Positions 12,044-25,317 of a stretch of DNA of 64,000 nucleotides are shown here, in pieces. Location: the NCBI GenBank assembly GCA_018466975.1, contig CM031563.1:310001-374000 (forward strand), read 5' to 3'. The position numbers and the translations under genes are program-made. The notes below the pieces were generated by a model. That model had not been told where the DNA came from. It saw nothing but the letters and a program-made list of their open reading frames with translations, and ran no database searches. Positions within the stretch are counted from its first letter, which is position 1, and each line of letters starts with the position of its first letter. This stretch comes from Sparassis latifolia (taxonomy: Eukaryota > Basidiomycota > Agaricomycetes > Polyporales > Sparassidaceae).

Positions 12044-12838
12044 CTAACAGCCTAGTGCCATCCCGAATATAGCCAATGCTAATGCTGTCGTGACGGCGAT
12101 ATCTAATCCAGGAGTTCGATACACTGCGAGAGCGCCGCTGGTGATCGAGGATGCAGAAGGTGTGGATGCCAACGTAGAAGAGGCGGTGTGAGACATCGTA
12201 GGTGGAGTGGATGTAGACGACGCCGGGCGAGAAGAGGATGAGGAAAGGGGGGTGGAAGACGGCTTCGACGAGGTCAATGAAGCCGAGGGGAAAGTGAGCG
12301 ACACGCTCGGAGACGCAAGGTTACAAAATTGCTGCGATAAGCCTTCAGCCGCACTGATGCTAGATGGACACTGCGCGGCCAAGCATTGAACCAGTCCGTT
12401 AGTGAAAATCGTGGTGCTAAGTTCGCAGCCTCTTGAGTACTGAACGGAAAAGACAGAGATGACAGCGTACTTGGTACAAAAGCATTCCACATCCACTACG
12501 CTGGCACATCCAGTGTCCGCAATAGCCATGTCCAAACATTGATCAACTGGCAGGCGCGATGAACAACTATGACCAGCAGACGTTGCACCATGGAACTCAC
12601 CGCAAGATGAATATCCACTTAAGCTCGGGAACTCCGCACTATTCGTCGAGGATGGGACTACGCTGGATGATCCATTCACAACCGAGCTCGCTCCGCTTCT
12701 GGAAGCGGAGGCGAATGAAGCAGAACTAAGTGGAGTTCCGGGCAAAGATGCGGAGGGTACAACTGCAGAACCCGAGGAAGGTTGTGCAATAGTCGACGAA
12801 ACGAGCAGGATTAAAGATAGTGGGAGTGGGAACAACAT
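12044..12838 (-). CDS. CFEM-domain GPI-anchored surface protein
   Basis: Starts at the ATG at 12838 with a clear signal peptide (MLFPLPLSLILLVSSTIA). A Ser-rich stretch is followed by an eight-cysteine CFEM domain once two introns are removed (12547-12600 and 12417-12470, both 54 nt): C-VDQ-C-LDMAIADTG-C-ASVVDVE-C-F-C-TNTTIFTNGLVQ-C-LAAQ-C, and a final C in GLSQQFC. A long Ser/Thr/Pro-rich stalk and a hydrophobic tail (DIAVTTALALAIFGMALG) give the layout of a GPI-anchored wall or membrane protein. CFEM proteins in ascomycetes bind haem or act in wall stability and host interaction; the role here is unknown. Without splicing both introns are read through in frame, giving a protein in which the cysteine spacing is disrupted. 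Divergent from CTK3, 549 nt away. Confidence 0.85.
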   Translation of the reverse strand: MLFPLPLSLILLVSSTIAQPSSGSAVVPSASLPGTPLSSASFASASRSGASSVVNGSSSVVPSSTNSAEFPSLSGYSSCGEFHGATSAGHSCSSRLPVDQCLDMAIADTGCASVVDVECFCTKYAVISVFSVQYSRGCELSTTIFTNGLVQCLAAQCPSSISAAEGLSQQFCNLASPSVSLTFPSASLTSSKPSSTPLSSSSSRPASSTSTPPTMSHTASSTLASTPSASSITSGALAVYRTPGLDIAVTTALALAIFGMALGC

Positions 12839-13387
12839 TATAGTGGTAGATTCCAACGAATTGTCTTGACGAGCTGTGCTCTAATCTCGTCGACAGTTCC
12901 AGTGGTTGGCTGGCCCGCTTTCTTTAACTTCTTGTACTATAACAGGGGGGGTAAAGATGCAAAAGAAAGAGAGGGATCAACCGCTTGGCGGGACGGTGGT
13001 CTGGCAATCGTGGTTAAGAGGAAACTCAATGCACAGTCGCAGCGTAACCAGAATGGACTCATTGGACATGCCACCGGCAACAAATAGCGACACACAAAAG
13101 CCTCGGTGACAATTCAAAAGTCGATGGGAACACGAGAGAAACCCCAATTTCGGAGAATTCGAGACGTTCGCTCTTTATGCCAGTTTTAGTATGTGCGAAG
13201 TGTACAGTATGTGCTTGGAATAATAAACGTCAGCATCCTTAAATCTCTTAGAACTGAACGACAGGAGTTTCCATATCAGGATAGCCATGTTGTTTCGCCT
13301 CTGGGCGCTTGACGTTTCTTGACGTGCTTCAAGTTTCACCACTACTCAATCAGCTGCGACTCACATTGAGTGTGAGGCTGCGGAAAT

Positions 13388-14386
13388 ATGGATCCCTTCG
13401 AAGTCAGAATACAGTTTCTAACTCTACTGAGGCGGCTAAATGCGTGGGTGTATTTTCTATGGTGCACAACGGCAAGATCTTAAATGGCTCATCAGCTCTC
13501 AGCAGTCCATCCAAAAAGTGGTCGGTTATGCACTAAAATACTTCTCCGGTTGCGGCGAAGACCTATGGGACTGTATCGTGGAGGAGTGCCAAAAAGTCAG
13601 TCAGACATCTTTTCACAACTTATGTGCAATCATCCAGATGCTCTCCGCCAGGGGTCCATTAACAACCGGATCAACATCCTGTACCTGTTAGACTCCCTAT
13701 GTGAAACGTCTCTCTTAGCCAGGTCGCACTCCGGGACTGTCGTCCAAGACGGAAGTCAAACATCTTCGTTCTACGTTGACTATGTCACTCGGGATCTCGG
13801 GAAGATCGTAGACTATGTTGTTCCCGAAGGCAGACAAGGGCTACCAAACCTTATGAGTACAAAACAGGTACCCCTTATTCTATACTGCTTGTTATCATGG
13901 AATGACTCATCATTGATCCAGATATTGGAAAGCTGGAGGAGCAAGCGTGTACTCGATCCGCAGAAAGTTGACGATGTGTTAGCCACCCTTGATAGTCGCC
14001 GAGCATCTCTGGAATCATCGGCAACAGAACCGTCAGCTACTACTCAGTCCTCAACCCCCTCAACATCGTTGCCTCGAAACGAGGTGTTCAAACGAATTGA
14101 GGAGGATCGAGAGCGCCATAAACGATTGCGAGAACGGCGATGGGTGCAGCCGATTTCCCACAATCCGCATGCTCACTTACCACCCCAACTCGCTTCATTC
14201 ATGCCGCTGACGGACGACGGTGATGGGGAGGAAGAGCTTACCTTGGATATCGAGTTTGAGAATGACTGGGAAACAACAAGTGATTGGAACGAGGATGATG
14301 ACGATGCAGTTGTAGAGGAGAACGAGCTATGTCTTCCTTCACATTCTCACGACGAGGACGGTGAACAAGTAATGGATCTATCTTAG
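13388..14386 (+). CDS. CTK3: CTD kinase subunit gamma (CTK3-like)
   Basis: CTK3 is the CID-fold subunit of the CTDK-I complex, which phosphorylates serine 2 of the RNA polymerase II C-terminal domain. Joining four exons gives MDPFEVRIQFLTLLRRLNAS, QQSIQKVVGYALKYFSGCGE, DLWDCIVEECQK-GSINNRINILYLLDSLCE, YVTRDLGKIVDYVVPE, LMSTKQ-ILESWRSKRVLDPQ and KVDDVLATL, all hallmarks of the CTK3 N-terminal domain. A charged region follows (NEVFKRIEEDRERHKRLRER) and an acidic C-terminus. The second intron ends at CCGCCAG before GGGTCC, not at the earlier CCAG, because only this keeps the family sequence. The third intron (13868-13921) is 54 nt and stop-free. It converges on UTP20 with a 135 nt gap. Confidence 0.85.
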
Positions 14387-14521
14387 TTATCTTTTCGTAC
14401 TCCTGCACGAAAGTATGATGCATTTCTTCAAGCTTCAAGGATAGGAACGATGCGTAAGCGGACATGAATAAGTTAGTGTAACTAGCGTGCATGACAGTAA
14501 ACGACGAAGATGGCGTTGTTT

Positions 14522-17500
14522 TTACTCCTCTCTCCTCTTCTTGATTCGTCCCTTTCCTTCGCTGTAATCGTGCGTTAGGAGACGATGTTCCAAACGCCAA
14601 TACGTAAGACTCACGCAAATATTTGGTTTTTTCGCTTACGACTTTCCTTCTTCATAGTATTCCGCTGGAATTTTCTCTTCGCAGCAGCTTCAGGGTTAGT
14701 CGTTGCCTGCCATGCGGTCAGTCATATGTTCTTTGTGACCATTAGCAGAACTAACCTGCAACACCCGCGCGGTTCTACGTTCTCTTCGAACATTCAGCAC
14801 ACCTTGTCGGATGCGGTTGTACATATTGGAGAAGTTGGTGGTGCCAACTTTGCTTTGCACAAGTTCCTGAAGTTCCACTGCCAGTGCCTTGAGCTCGTCT
14901 ATGGCATAGCTGTATGAGGATATACCAAAGAAAAGCATATTCACATGCACCTACCCATCTGCGAGTCGCGAATGGTATCATCTTCCGTGATACGATACAC
15001 GGGGGAGAGAATATGCATGAGGAAGAGCTCTGTCTTGCTTGCATCCATGAATGAAACCATAGCAGCGAACCACTTGAGGACTGATGCAGGTTGATGTGAC
15101 CAGTTGTCCTGCCCAAACAGAGGTTAAGAATCTTCAGAATTTGATGAGTGAGAAAAGCACAAACGGAGCTAGACGCCTTATTTGTGCGCGCCGTATATGC
15201 GTGCCTCGCCTGGAAGGAAAGTCTCGAGAATAACCAAGGAAGTGGGTGTCTCTTCTCATGTTCATCAATTTGACCACCGTCGTCCTCGTCGTCATCTTGG
15301 TCCAAGGGCTCTTCTACCGTCTCCGAAGCGCGGGATGGTAACTCAATGGCGCAGAAACACTTGCCGATGTAGAACAGATTCTTGACTATCTGCAGACTAA
15401 GAGGGGCATCAAGGTTGGAGCTTCGAAGCTGCAAACACAGCTTCTTCGCTACATCCTCCATCCCAGTCACAGATAAGGGAGAATCATCAGGCAAGTCTGA
15501 GCGCGGCGCTGCTACTGGCTTTGCGGCGAACAGAGATCCAAGCAATCGGCACGCGACTGTTCGAGTCCATGCATGTGGAAAAATCAGATGCGTGACTACG
15601 ACTGGCCAGTCCACTGCGTCCGCTTGGGGAACTAAATCTGGACTGACGCGCAAGACTTTGGAGTAGACGAGTAGGGCATGGTATGAAGTCTGCCAGTCAA
15701 CGTCTTGGTCCACAATATCTGCATCCTCGGAGTTCATCATCACAGACTCCAGCATCTCGGCGCTGTACCTGAGAGAACAATTCAGATCCTCGATCATGGT
15801 TGGAACGTAGGGTACAATATCCTTCTGTACAAGATCGATGAGGATGCCGCAAATTTGCAATGACACTCGAGCCAGCTGGGGTTGAGCGTGCTGTGCAGCC
15901 CAAGAGTGGAGATGAGACATGATCACATTGCGTTGACGATCTGCTAGACGTGAAAACAGGCTCTTGATAAGTTCAGCTGCCATTTCTCGGCATTTAGCAG
16001 AGTCGTCATTAGCGATGACCATGACCAACGAAACGAACAGAAGATCCGAATATTCCCGGACTAGGTTAACCTCGAACTTGGATATCATGGCGCTGAGGAG
16101 CTCCATGACCGATTTCCTGCCACTTTCATATACGTAGGTCAAATTCTTCGCCAGAAGGGTCATTTGGTTACGCAACCGGCCCTTCCCTTGCGGATAATCC
16201 AGCAGGAATTGAAGCAACACTCCACGACATAGTTCTTGCACCTGGGGGGACTGACTTGTCACCATCACTTCTACCACTTTGTCCATTAAGTCATAGATTT
16301 CTGGGACGATGAATTTCCGCGACACGATGGCACGCAACATAGTGAAGACCGACGCCTGCCGCGAGGGTTCCTCCAAGTCTGGCGATAGCAATTCCAAGAG
16401 GTAGACCAGATCCTTCTCCTTCACTTGAGCCGTAGGCTGATCGCGAAGAACGGTCGCCAGAGATTTGAAAGCGGTCTGAACTGCCTCTGATTCAGTCGAT
16501 CCGGCTTGTTTGATGATGTCAATCATCTGGTGAATGAAGACGGGCAACGACTTCTGGATGGACTTCAGAGGGCACTTCGCAATAGCGGCAGCAGCTCTCA
16601 TCCCTGAGATGACAATCTGCATGTGGTTGGTGTACAGAGTGTTCCCAATCGTTGCCACCATCGGTTCTAGGCGAGCAATGACGCTGGCATCTTGGAAGTC
16701 GAAACGACTGCGTCGATGCGCGGTAATGAAAAGCTCCAGCCCAAAATTGACGAACCTGTTATTACAACGTCAAATAACAATTAATACATGGATGGACGAA
16801 TAGATACCTGAACGAGTTGTTAGCGTAATGGTCGGACTCCACGTCAAGATGTCGCTTCGTCTGCACTATGGCGTCGCTTTGCTTCTTTCCTTGGAAGTTC
16901 CGGGAGACAGGTGCGTCTTTGAGGAAGCGAGAGCTCTGACTTATCAACGTATGACAAAGTACTAACAGCTCAACTGGCACCAAGTGTTGATTAGCGTTTA
17001 AGCCACCTGTAATCCGCCTTAGCAGATCATCCACCTGCTGCATCACTTTCAGGGTCTCCGTCTCCTTCATGATATTCCGGATTGGAAGGAGGAGGTTGCT
17101 AATCTTGGAGGGAGTGATATATTTGGCCATGATAGAAAAGGAATCCAGGCCTTTGGCGGTGGAAGAGCGTACTTCTCGCATCTTCGTTTTGAACTCCTCT
17201 GATTGAAGATCTTTCCCGGATTCGCCGAAAACAACCTCCGCAGAGACATGGGCCACATCGTTGACACAATCATCGAGCTTGTTGAATAACGTTGCATGAT
17301 CCCCAGTAGTAACATGCACCAGCAACGAGTGCACCACATAGGCCAGTACATGAAGATGTGGTCCTCGAAGTAACGCAGCCCGTAGCTCCCGTAACATAAG
17401 AGGAAGATACGATGGTCCCAAGATGACAGCGATGCGACAAAGTGCGTCCCGAGAGAGATCTCGCGTCTCCTGAGATTTGCTGCGGAAGATTTGGCTAAGG

Positions 17501-20500
17501 ACTGTCAGCAGCTTGAAGATTTGCGGTTCACGCGTGCTTTCAGGGAGATGTCGTGCCACCTGAACAATACCGATGGATATCGGAATTCTGAGACTGTCCT
17601 CAGTTTCATCGCGTTTCTCCAGGTAGTTCAAGAGACTGGGAAGGAGGCGGTTATTAACTGCATCCTCAATTCGTGAGATGTCTGCGACTTTCGGTAAGTC
17701 TGCAGGTCCTTCACCAGCCAGTTCCTCGTCGGCACCTTCAGCATCATCACCATTCAAAGCACCCATTCGCTCTAGGTCATCGACGATGTTGTCCATTGGG
17801 AAGTGGAAATTATCCAGGATCGCTACGAGGGCACGAACGTACACTCGTTCGGATGAATCCTTCTGCCGTGCCAACTTCAAGTATTGCTGCGTGAGCCTGA
17901 AGTATGCACCCCAGCTCAGGTGCCGCGCCATTCGTCCAGTTGCAGTGATTGCTTCATTGACCAAATGATGGTCCACAGTGTCGGTCACGACTACGTAGTT
18001 CCCCACAAGTGGAATCAACACCTCCGCCAAAGTACTGCTACGAAGATGTCCTTCATCGCTGTGGTCAGCTAATCGGTGGATCGCCCTCGTGCGCCGATGT
18101 ACTTGGACATGATGGATATTATTGAAGAAGTTAGCCTCCTCGTCACCACCAGCAAGTAACACCCGCATGTCTCGGAAAGATTCGATGCAATCACAATTTG
18201 ATACAGCATAAGAGAGAACGCCAAGTAGTTCTGCCCGAACCATCTCGTTCTTGGAACGCAGGCCATTCTTTATGCCAGGATAAAGAACCTTTACAAAAGT
18301 CGCCTTGTATTCCGGGTCCGACGTGTGCTCAACGATATCGATGAAACGCTTCAGACTGTACCCGGCATTGGTTCGAACAGCCAGCTCCATTGGATCCTGC
18401 ATGAAATTGAGCATGTTGTACAGGATAGGCAACCAGTCCTTGGAGGACAATGAAGCATACAGCGACTCGTTTAGCTGGGTGAAGGCCTCCATCCGGCGAT
18501 TGAAGTCCGGCTCGTCAATCCGTTTCGAGGAATATGAATTCAGTGAGGCCATAAGGTCTGCAAGCGATTGAATGGAGGGATTTGCCTGCGCAAGGCAGTC
18601 AAAGGCCGCGACAAGGGCCAAACGAGCTTGTCTTGAACGCAAGCTCTGGAATAAACGCGAAAGAAGAGTGTAAGTCTTGGTATACGGCACGGAATTAGAG
18701 TCCGACAGTTCCGGGATAAGTGGAAAGAGGCTGCACAAGATGTTCGCCAGGTCAACCTTCACCTTCTCCGGAACGACTTTGGCAGTCTTGCGAAGAAGTG
18801 GGGAAAATAATCCTAACAATGTGTTTGCTTGCTCGCCATTGGTCAGGTACGGGGCAATCTCCGACAAGACAGTGATCTGTCGCCGTCCAAGGATATCAGC
18901 AACTGTACCAACATCTTTGTTGCACTCTATCAAACGAGACATGTTGGTCAGTAGCAGAGAGACGTGAGGGCGCAGTACGGTCGCTGATATCAGTGCATCT
19001 TCGGCCGAGAGAGCTAAGAGGTGGTCGACGATGTCGAAGATCTTGGAGACTACAGGAGGCTTAACGTTCTTTGCAACGAGACATGCGTAGATCTTGGGAA
19101 GTGTGAGATTATCATAATCCACGAGGTATCTCGCATGCTCCTTCCGGAGGGTCCAAGTGAAGAGGAGCTCGAGAAGGGCGGATGGTGCTTGGGTATTCTC
19201 GGAATCAAGCAGTGGCAGGCGTGGTGAGATGAAAGCACGGAATGACTCCTTCATGTAAGGTGTGAAATCGAATGAGACAGGACAGTGGAAGAAGTCCATG
19301 AGCCGCTTCAGCCCCAGCTGCCTGACGATGCGAGTACTCCTGTTCGTGGGTTCACCGCCATCTTCGCCTTCGGGCTCCTCTTCGGCGTCTGCGCTTTCCT
19401 CTCCATCGGCGTCATCCGCCTTCTGTGCACTCAACCGAGCTTGAGCGTGAGACAGTAGCTCCAGAACGGTCTCCAGTAGGACAGGCCAACGCGATTCGAG
19501 TCGCGATCCCAGGTATCTCAGAACGTCACCTAGAAGAGTCAGAAAACCGATCTGTTGCTTCTCCGAGACCTCTTCTGAGACTGGTTGAATTATGTACTGT
19601 TTAGCTTGAAGTGTGACCGCATTCTTCTTGATAGGCTGCAGCATGAGATCCACCAACAAGTCGAGTTCTTGGTCCGTGCACCCAGCTAGAGCAGATAAAA
19701 TGGCAGCACGGCGGTGTGCGCCGCGCCCTCGCCCGCGCTTCTCCAACATTAGGCCGAACAACAGTCTGATAAGGACATCCACCAGCTCGTGGCGCTCGCC
19801 CAATTCGATCCCACTGATGTCCAGCTGGGCAAGGTCATCTCGCCATCTAGTGTCATCCAATAACATACGGAGCATGTCCTCATGAGGCAGCAAATGTGGA
19901 GATTTGTATGTCAGCATGCAAGAAAGCGACAAACGTTGCAGAGACCGATCGGGATGTGACAGGGTAGCGGTGTATAAGAAACGTAGACGCTCTGTCGATT
20001 GTAATGCCTTTGGATTGACGAATTTGGACAAAAGTGAAAGCCAAGCAGTGAGTTTGTATCGCGGCATTTTCGAGAATGCCTCGGGTCCAGCGATTGACAG
20101 GAAAAAGGGTACCAGATCACGATTGTGCTTCTCGGCCAGCGCCGCGCACTCTCCCAATGCCAAAACAAGTTGACTTTCGTAGGAGGTGGGATCGAATCGA
20201 TCATCTACAAGCTGAGCCTAACAAAAATCTGGGTAAAGGCTAGCACAGAATAAATTCTCAGTGACAACTTACTTTGACGATTGTCCGATTCGCACCATCA
20301 TTGCGACCCCATTTATTTAGCACAAGGCGTGCTCTGTGAGCGCTTGGATCCCGCCACGACCGCTCTTCTTCCCATATATCGTCCTCGTCACTCTGTATAT
20401 CCTCCTTGAGCCATGTCGGACCAGTACTACTGTCGGAACTGCTTGACGCCGCCTGTAACTCCTGGAATACCAGCCGCCACACGACGTCATCAAACCGGCG

Positions 20501-22974
20501 AGACAGTGTAGACATAGCCACAGCAGCAGGAGACCAGAGTGGTCGCAAGTTGACTTTGAACTGAGCTGATATATGTGATATGAGAACTGGGCAGCACCCT
20601 GGCAGAGACGCGGTTCCTACCTATGAGCCATCGAGTACAGATGCCCGCAGCAGCATCGTCTCCATCGTTGACGACCAATGGTAGCTTTCCTAGTCTGAGA
20701 ACACGCTCTCGGACACCCTGTAGATCAATAGACACTTCCTCGGCCTGAAGACACTTCTTGAGAGTCTCAGCAAGTCCAGAGGGTGACTTGACGAGCGGTG
20801 ACGTGAGCAAGCGCAAGGCGCCCAAGCGCAACGAATGTGAATGCGATAGGAGGGACGCCTGAAGGTATGCATAAAGCGTCTCTAACGGGACAAGCTGACT
20901 TTTCGATCCACTGCACCCTGTTAAGCTCAAATACGTCTGCCACGATAGAACAGATTGACATACCTGGCACGCAGCAGAGAAACTAGGCCGCTCAGTGCAA
21001 AACTTGACCAATACCATTTTTTGACGAGCTTGACAGTCCAGGCCGCGACATCAACTTGGGCAACCCATTCTGAAGGCTCCCGCGAAGATAAGCACTGAAG
21101 ACATGCTCCCATAACCCAGGCAGAATTTGCGTAGGACCTATCGTACTCACTCCGCGGATCGGTGGCGCAGATCGTCGTATCGATGACTCTTACAAGAAAT
21201 GGAGCGATTGATGGGAGCAGACTGGATAATGCCAGGACATCGTTGAGGGTCAAAATCTAGAACGATTCGTTGAGACAAGGAAATGACGTGGGAGAATTTC
21301 CGACCTACATTCTCTTCATTCTGCTCCCATCCTTGCAACGTATCTGTCACCCATGTCTGAAACCGTCGTTTCCAGACAATATCAACGTCATCCAGCCTCT
21401 TCTCATGATGCAATGCGACAAGTAGTTCCAGGGTTTGTTTGGGATGACTTTTCAGCAGCTGAGGGGTCAATCTTGGGACGTGCTGCAGAGCGATGAACTT
21501 CCAACCTCCCCAGGCTAAGTCTGACAAGGCTCCGCAAAGCTCGATCCCGAGCGCTGGTCGTTCCCATGAACGTTCCACTACTTTGCGGCCATGTCTCATC
21601 CAGAGTGACATGTCCCCTGCAGTCAGAGACGTGGCAGCAAACTTCAGAAGTGCGCTGTGGAGGAGATCGGATAGCGGTAAGGACTCGAATTGCCTAAGGA
21701 GAATAGACAAGTGTTCAGCTGTAACACAGAATACTGTCAGCAATGAGACTAGGCGCATGCAGAAAACGCACTCACACATCATCCTCGATCCTTGGCGGAC
21801 TGAGCAAGCTACTGTCACGAGCTCAAGCATACGACGAATGCTTTCTTGGTCATCTGACTTGACAGCTTGAAGGAATTGATCCACAAGAAGATCCGCGACT
21901 GGAGCGAATTGTTCTGCACTCTTACAGTGGTGGATCAGGGCAGTCATGACACGCCGTATCAGAGTGAATGATCTCTTGGGGGCCTCGACAGCGATGTGAT
22001 ACTGTAGCAGAGGTGAAAACAGAGTCGAAGTAGCTGTATGTAGTGTTTGCGAGACAGACTGCAAATCATAATGAGGATCGCGATCTTCAGCGACCAAATG
22101 AACAGTGCTCACCTTGCATGCATAAACTAGAATCCAAGCATATGCGTCTGCAATATCACCCTCAGAGCTGGCTGCAATCAGGCCAACACATTGATCCCGA
22201 GATGTTGTCTTCAGTCTCCGAAGCGTCGCTCCCCAAACCTCCGCCGTTGCCCGTTGCACCTCCGGGCTGCATCGTGGTAGTGTATTGCTGAACACCTCCC
22301 ACGCCTGCTCCAGCAACAAGGGTTGAACAGACGGAATGAGAACATATTTGAATACCGCCGAATATGTTGCCAACAGAGCCGTGAGGGCAGGTGCGGACAG
22401 CGAGTGGGGAAGTAGCTGCAGCAAACATCTCAGAATAGCGGGATACTTGGGAGACAGAGTAGTCCGAAGGTCGTGTGCCAGCCTTTGAAAGACGCTAATT
22501 GCATGGTCAATACGATCTCAAAAGGACGCCTGAGAACGTGCTTACTCCAACAGAGCCTTCAAAGCCTCATCATCTGCTGCATCCACTGCCTTCAGCCAAA
22601 GCTCCACAATGTCCTGCCAGTTATGCAGCAGCAACGGCATAGATGCAGAGAGCTTTTCTGCCACATTTGCGAAGCTAATGAAGGCGGGCGACAGGTTGAG
22701 CTCCCTCCAGTGACGGAGAGATTCGCGAAAATGTGTATCATTTTCCTGCGACCGAGCACACTGAGGAGTTATACATCATATTATAATGTGTCCACTCACA
22801 TCAATCTCATGATCAAGATATGATTGTTTCAAAGCCGAAGGCAAGTGGACTTCTTTTAGTGTCTCCTTGTAGGACTGGTGCTGCACTAGACGTTAGGGTC
22901 GTTCTGAGATACAAGTATGTATGTATACAAACCTTGAACCGTTTTGCAGGTCTGGAGTCTTCATGCGACTCCAT
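14522..22974 (-). CDS. UTP20: U3 snoRNP-associated HEAT-repeat protein UTP20
   Basis: UTP20 is a large nucleolar protein of the small-subunit processome, needed for 18S rRNA maturation. The gene spans 8.4 kb and encodes roughly 2,500 residues in many exons. It starts MESHEDSRPAKRFK (ATG at 22974, first intron right after), then HQSYKETLKEVHLPSALKQS. The large exon at 16762-20163 includes the conserved block KRGRGRGAHRRAAILSALAG and the DRIM/UTP20 segment RLMDFFHCPVSFDFTPYMKE. Helical HEAT-like repeats continue throughout (for example EYSDLLFVSLVMVIANDDSA). The C-terminus is a basic tail, KRKFQRNTMKKESRKRKNQ-IFAEGKGRIKKRREE, joined over an intron and ending at the TAA at 14522-14524. No stops or frameshifts break the exons. 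The length fits the family, so the gene appears intact. Confidence 0.9.
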
Positions 22975-23394
22975 TCTCTGGTGATGGCCAAATGAACTCT
23001 GAGGCGTTGAAGTTTTCAGCGCTTGTTCAACGCAGTGACAACGCTACTGAATAGACGCTCATATTACCACCACGTGATTGACTCTGAACGAAGCGGCATT
23101 CGTTCAACGTTGTTCAAGTTGGCGTTTGCTTCGGTTATAAGCTTAAGGCACAGACCAGCTGTGGGACGCATTGCTACGTGAGTGAATTTCCCCCTTCCCT
23201 CCAACCATTTCGTAACCTTTGTGCAAGACGACCGCTGCGCTCATTTTCTCTCGCTGTCTCCCCTCACACTCTTTCGTTCCTCGCAAAAGCGAACGGTCAT
23301 CATCGGTAAGAACTCAACCACTCCCCTCGGCCTATAGAATGTCTAATTAATCCAGTAACACGATATCATTTTCTCATCCAACATCTCACTATAG
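22975..23394. promoter_or_regulatory. divergent promoter region, UTP20 / membrane protein
   Basis: 420 nt separate two divergent starts. On the right-hand side a pyrimidine-rich stretch (about 23215-23285, CTCATTTTCTCTCGCTGTCT) resembles the CT-rich leaders near fungal transcription starts. No TATA box was identified. Confidence 0.35.
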
Positions 23395-24013
23395 ATGTCT
23401 TCGTCTATCGCCAGCGTTCAGCCGTCTGCTAGTGCTGAAGCTCCCACAGCAACGAAATCGAATAACACACCCATCGCCATCGGTGTCTCTATTGGAGTGG
23501 TCACCTTTCTCACTCTGCTGGGCATCGGCTATTGGACGTTGCGGCGTCGACGGTTTCACGCTCCGGTGCACGGTTTCCACCGGCATACCTCCAGTGTTGT
23601 TGATCCGAGTGACCTTGCTTGTCGTGTCACGCCTTTCGGCTCACCAGGTGGTGAACAGCCTCGTTTTGGTGAGTCTTCGACAAATTTGGTGGCCGTGCTA
23701 CACATTCCTAAAATGTGCGGTCATAACAGTGCACAATCCAGGCGAGAACATGCGCGTTGCTCATCGGAGGTCAGACGGGGGTTGGGAGTTCTCCGACGTG
23801 GAACAAGACCCATTAACACCAGCTGACTTCACCCCCCCTCCACGTTTATCTGGTTCAACGCGCTCCTCCTTGAGCCCCTCTGCAAAGGATAAGCTAAAGC
23901 CGGGCGAGCTGACTACGCGTGGATTCGCGGAGCTCGATGCGGATAACAATCCACCTCCCGCCTACCACGCCGAGTGTAGCTCACTGAGCGAATATCAAGA
24001 ATGCTTCCGTTGA
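23395..24013 (+). CDS. small single-pass membrane protein
   Basis: Two exons (23395-23668, 23730-24013) give about 185 residues. A Ser/Ala-rich N-terminal ectodomain of some 25 residues is followed by one strong transmembrane segment (IAIGVSIGVVTFLTLLGIGY) and a basic stop-transfer WTLRRRRFH. The cytoplasmic part is polar with prolines (TPADFTPPPRLSG) and ends NNPPPAYHAECSSLSEYQEC. This layout (short mucin-like outside, one membrane helix, PPxY-type tail) recurs in Agaricomycetes, but the function is not known. The PPPAY motif could bind a WW-domain (Rsp5-type) ubiquitin ligase; that is inference. No signal peptide precedes the membrane helix. Confidence 0.7.
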
Positions 24014-25137
24014 GCCAATTGGCAATAGCAACTGCTTGGCTTACTTTATTCTCCATCATTTCTGAGTGAATTGACATCGAGTTCAAGTTGAAGTGCGATG
24101 ATAGTCAATTCATTTCAAGAGCTTCGCTTGTATCCGTTCATCATGTATTGTTATCGGTGCTGTCGTTTACGTTGCTATATGAGTTCTCATGCATTTCAGG
24201 ATAGCCGTATGTTTTCTATCTTTTGATTCAATGGGCGATAGCCCGTCAATGAATTCGAAGATACTCGCGTTTCAGATGTACATTTTGCCTACAAGCTCGA
24301 TCCCGTGCTGGCCTGTCGTACAATACATTCATAACATGCAATTGTAGTTTACCGCCTGCGTGGTGCAGAGTAACTTGTTAGATCTGCCGTCTTCAAGTTG
24401 CGCCAACGACTGTGATCTGGCGAGTATTATGTTTCTATACGCCATTCTGCAACTTTGCTTGAACCTTTGCCCCTCTCCACATAAATCAATTTCTGTCCTG
24501 GTATCCAAGAACGGCATCCTGCTCCATAAATGACATGTCGGTCGGGACGTCGAGTATATGTCCATGTGTCCATGTTATCACCCAGACTGAGGCGACTGCC
24601 ACTGGCGAACCGGAAGGTCGTTGTGCACGGTGTTCCGTGCTTGCGCCGATTGGCAGGAGACTGCAACTAGGTACTAATCTTGAAGATGCTCATCCTAGGT
24701 GTAGAGAACAATTCTCGTACATCCAATGCTCGTGCGCAGCTGCTGTACTACACGTCGTTAGCTGTCACGGACTACATAGGAATGCAAAATCAAACGTACG
24801 TGAAAAACAGACCGCACTGATGGGAGTCTGAGCACGTCTGCGTTGCGCAAGATTCTCTTCCTGGGAGACGAGTAATCCTCCGGTAAATATAAGATAGACC
24901 ACTCATGCCCAACCACTCTAAGCGCCGTGACATGGTTGTGACCCGACAGTTGCCCGAGAGTGATGCTATTGATTTGGGAGCAATAAGTCAAAGTCTGATA
25001 CCCGATATGGTAATGGATGGTGTGGTAAGGGCCACTTATCAGCCAAATATTTACCTGCTGGATGTTGGCTCTGTTTGGTCGCCGTTCACTTTGGGTTGTT
25101 GCCAGCCTAATTTCTCTCCTACGAGGGCGAAATAAAA
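24014..25137. other. intergenic, no recognised gene
   Basis: About 1.1 kb with AT-rich 3'-UTR-like sequence at its start. Open frames on both strands are short and carry no domain or spliced conservation. It forms the boundary between the gene block and the transposon island. Confidence 0.4.
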
Positions 25138-25186
25138 AAATGTGCTCCCTGGGAATATTCATTAACAATTCCCAGGGAACACATTT
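25138..25186. repeat. 49 bp hairpin (19 bp arms)
   Basis: The arm at 25138-25156 (AAATGTGCTCCCTGGGAAT) is complementary to 25168-25186 with one mismatch, leaving an 11 nt AT-rich loop. Such a hairpin could be a collapsed foldback transposon or abutting transposon ends; no source element was recognised. Confidence 0.7.
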
Positions 25187-25317
25187 CTGATAAAGGCTTT
25201 GTGGAAAGAGGAATTAGACGAGCAAGCACTTTCGCCCGCCATTTTGGTGTAAGCGTGACATTAGATGCCCGACGTGAGTGGTTGGATATGAGTGAGGCCT
25301 ATCTTACTTATTTGAAG

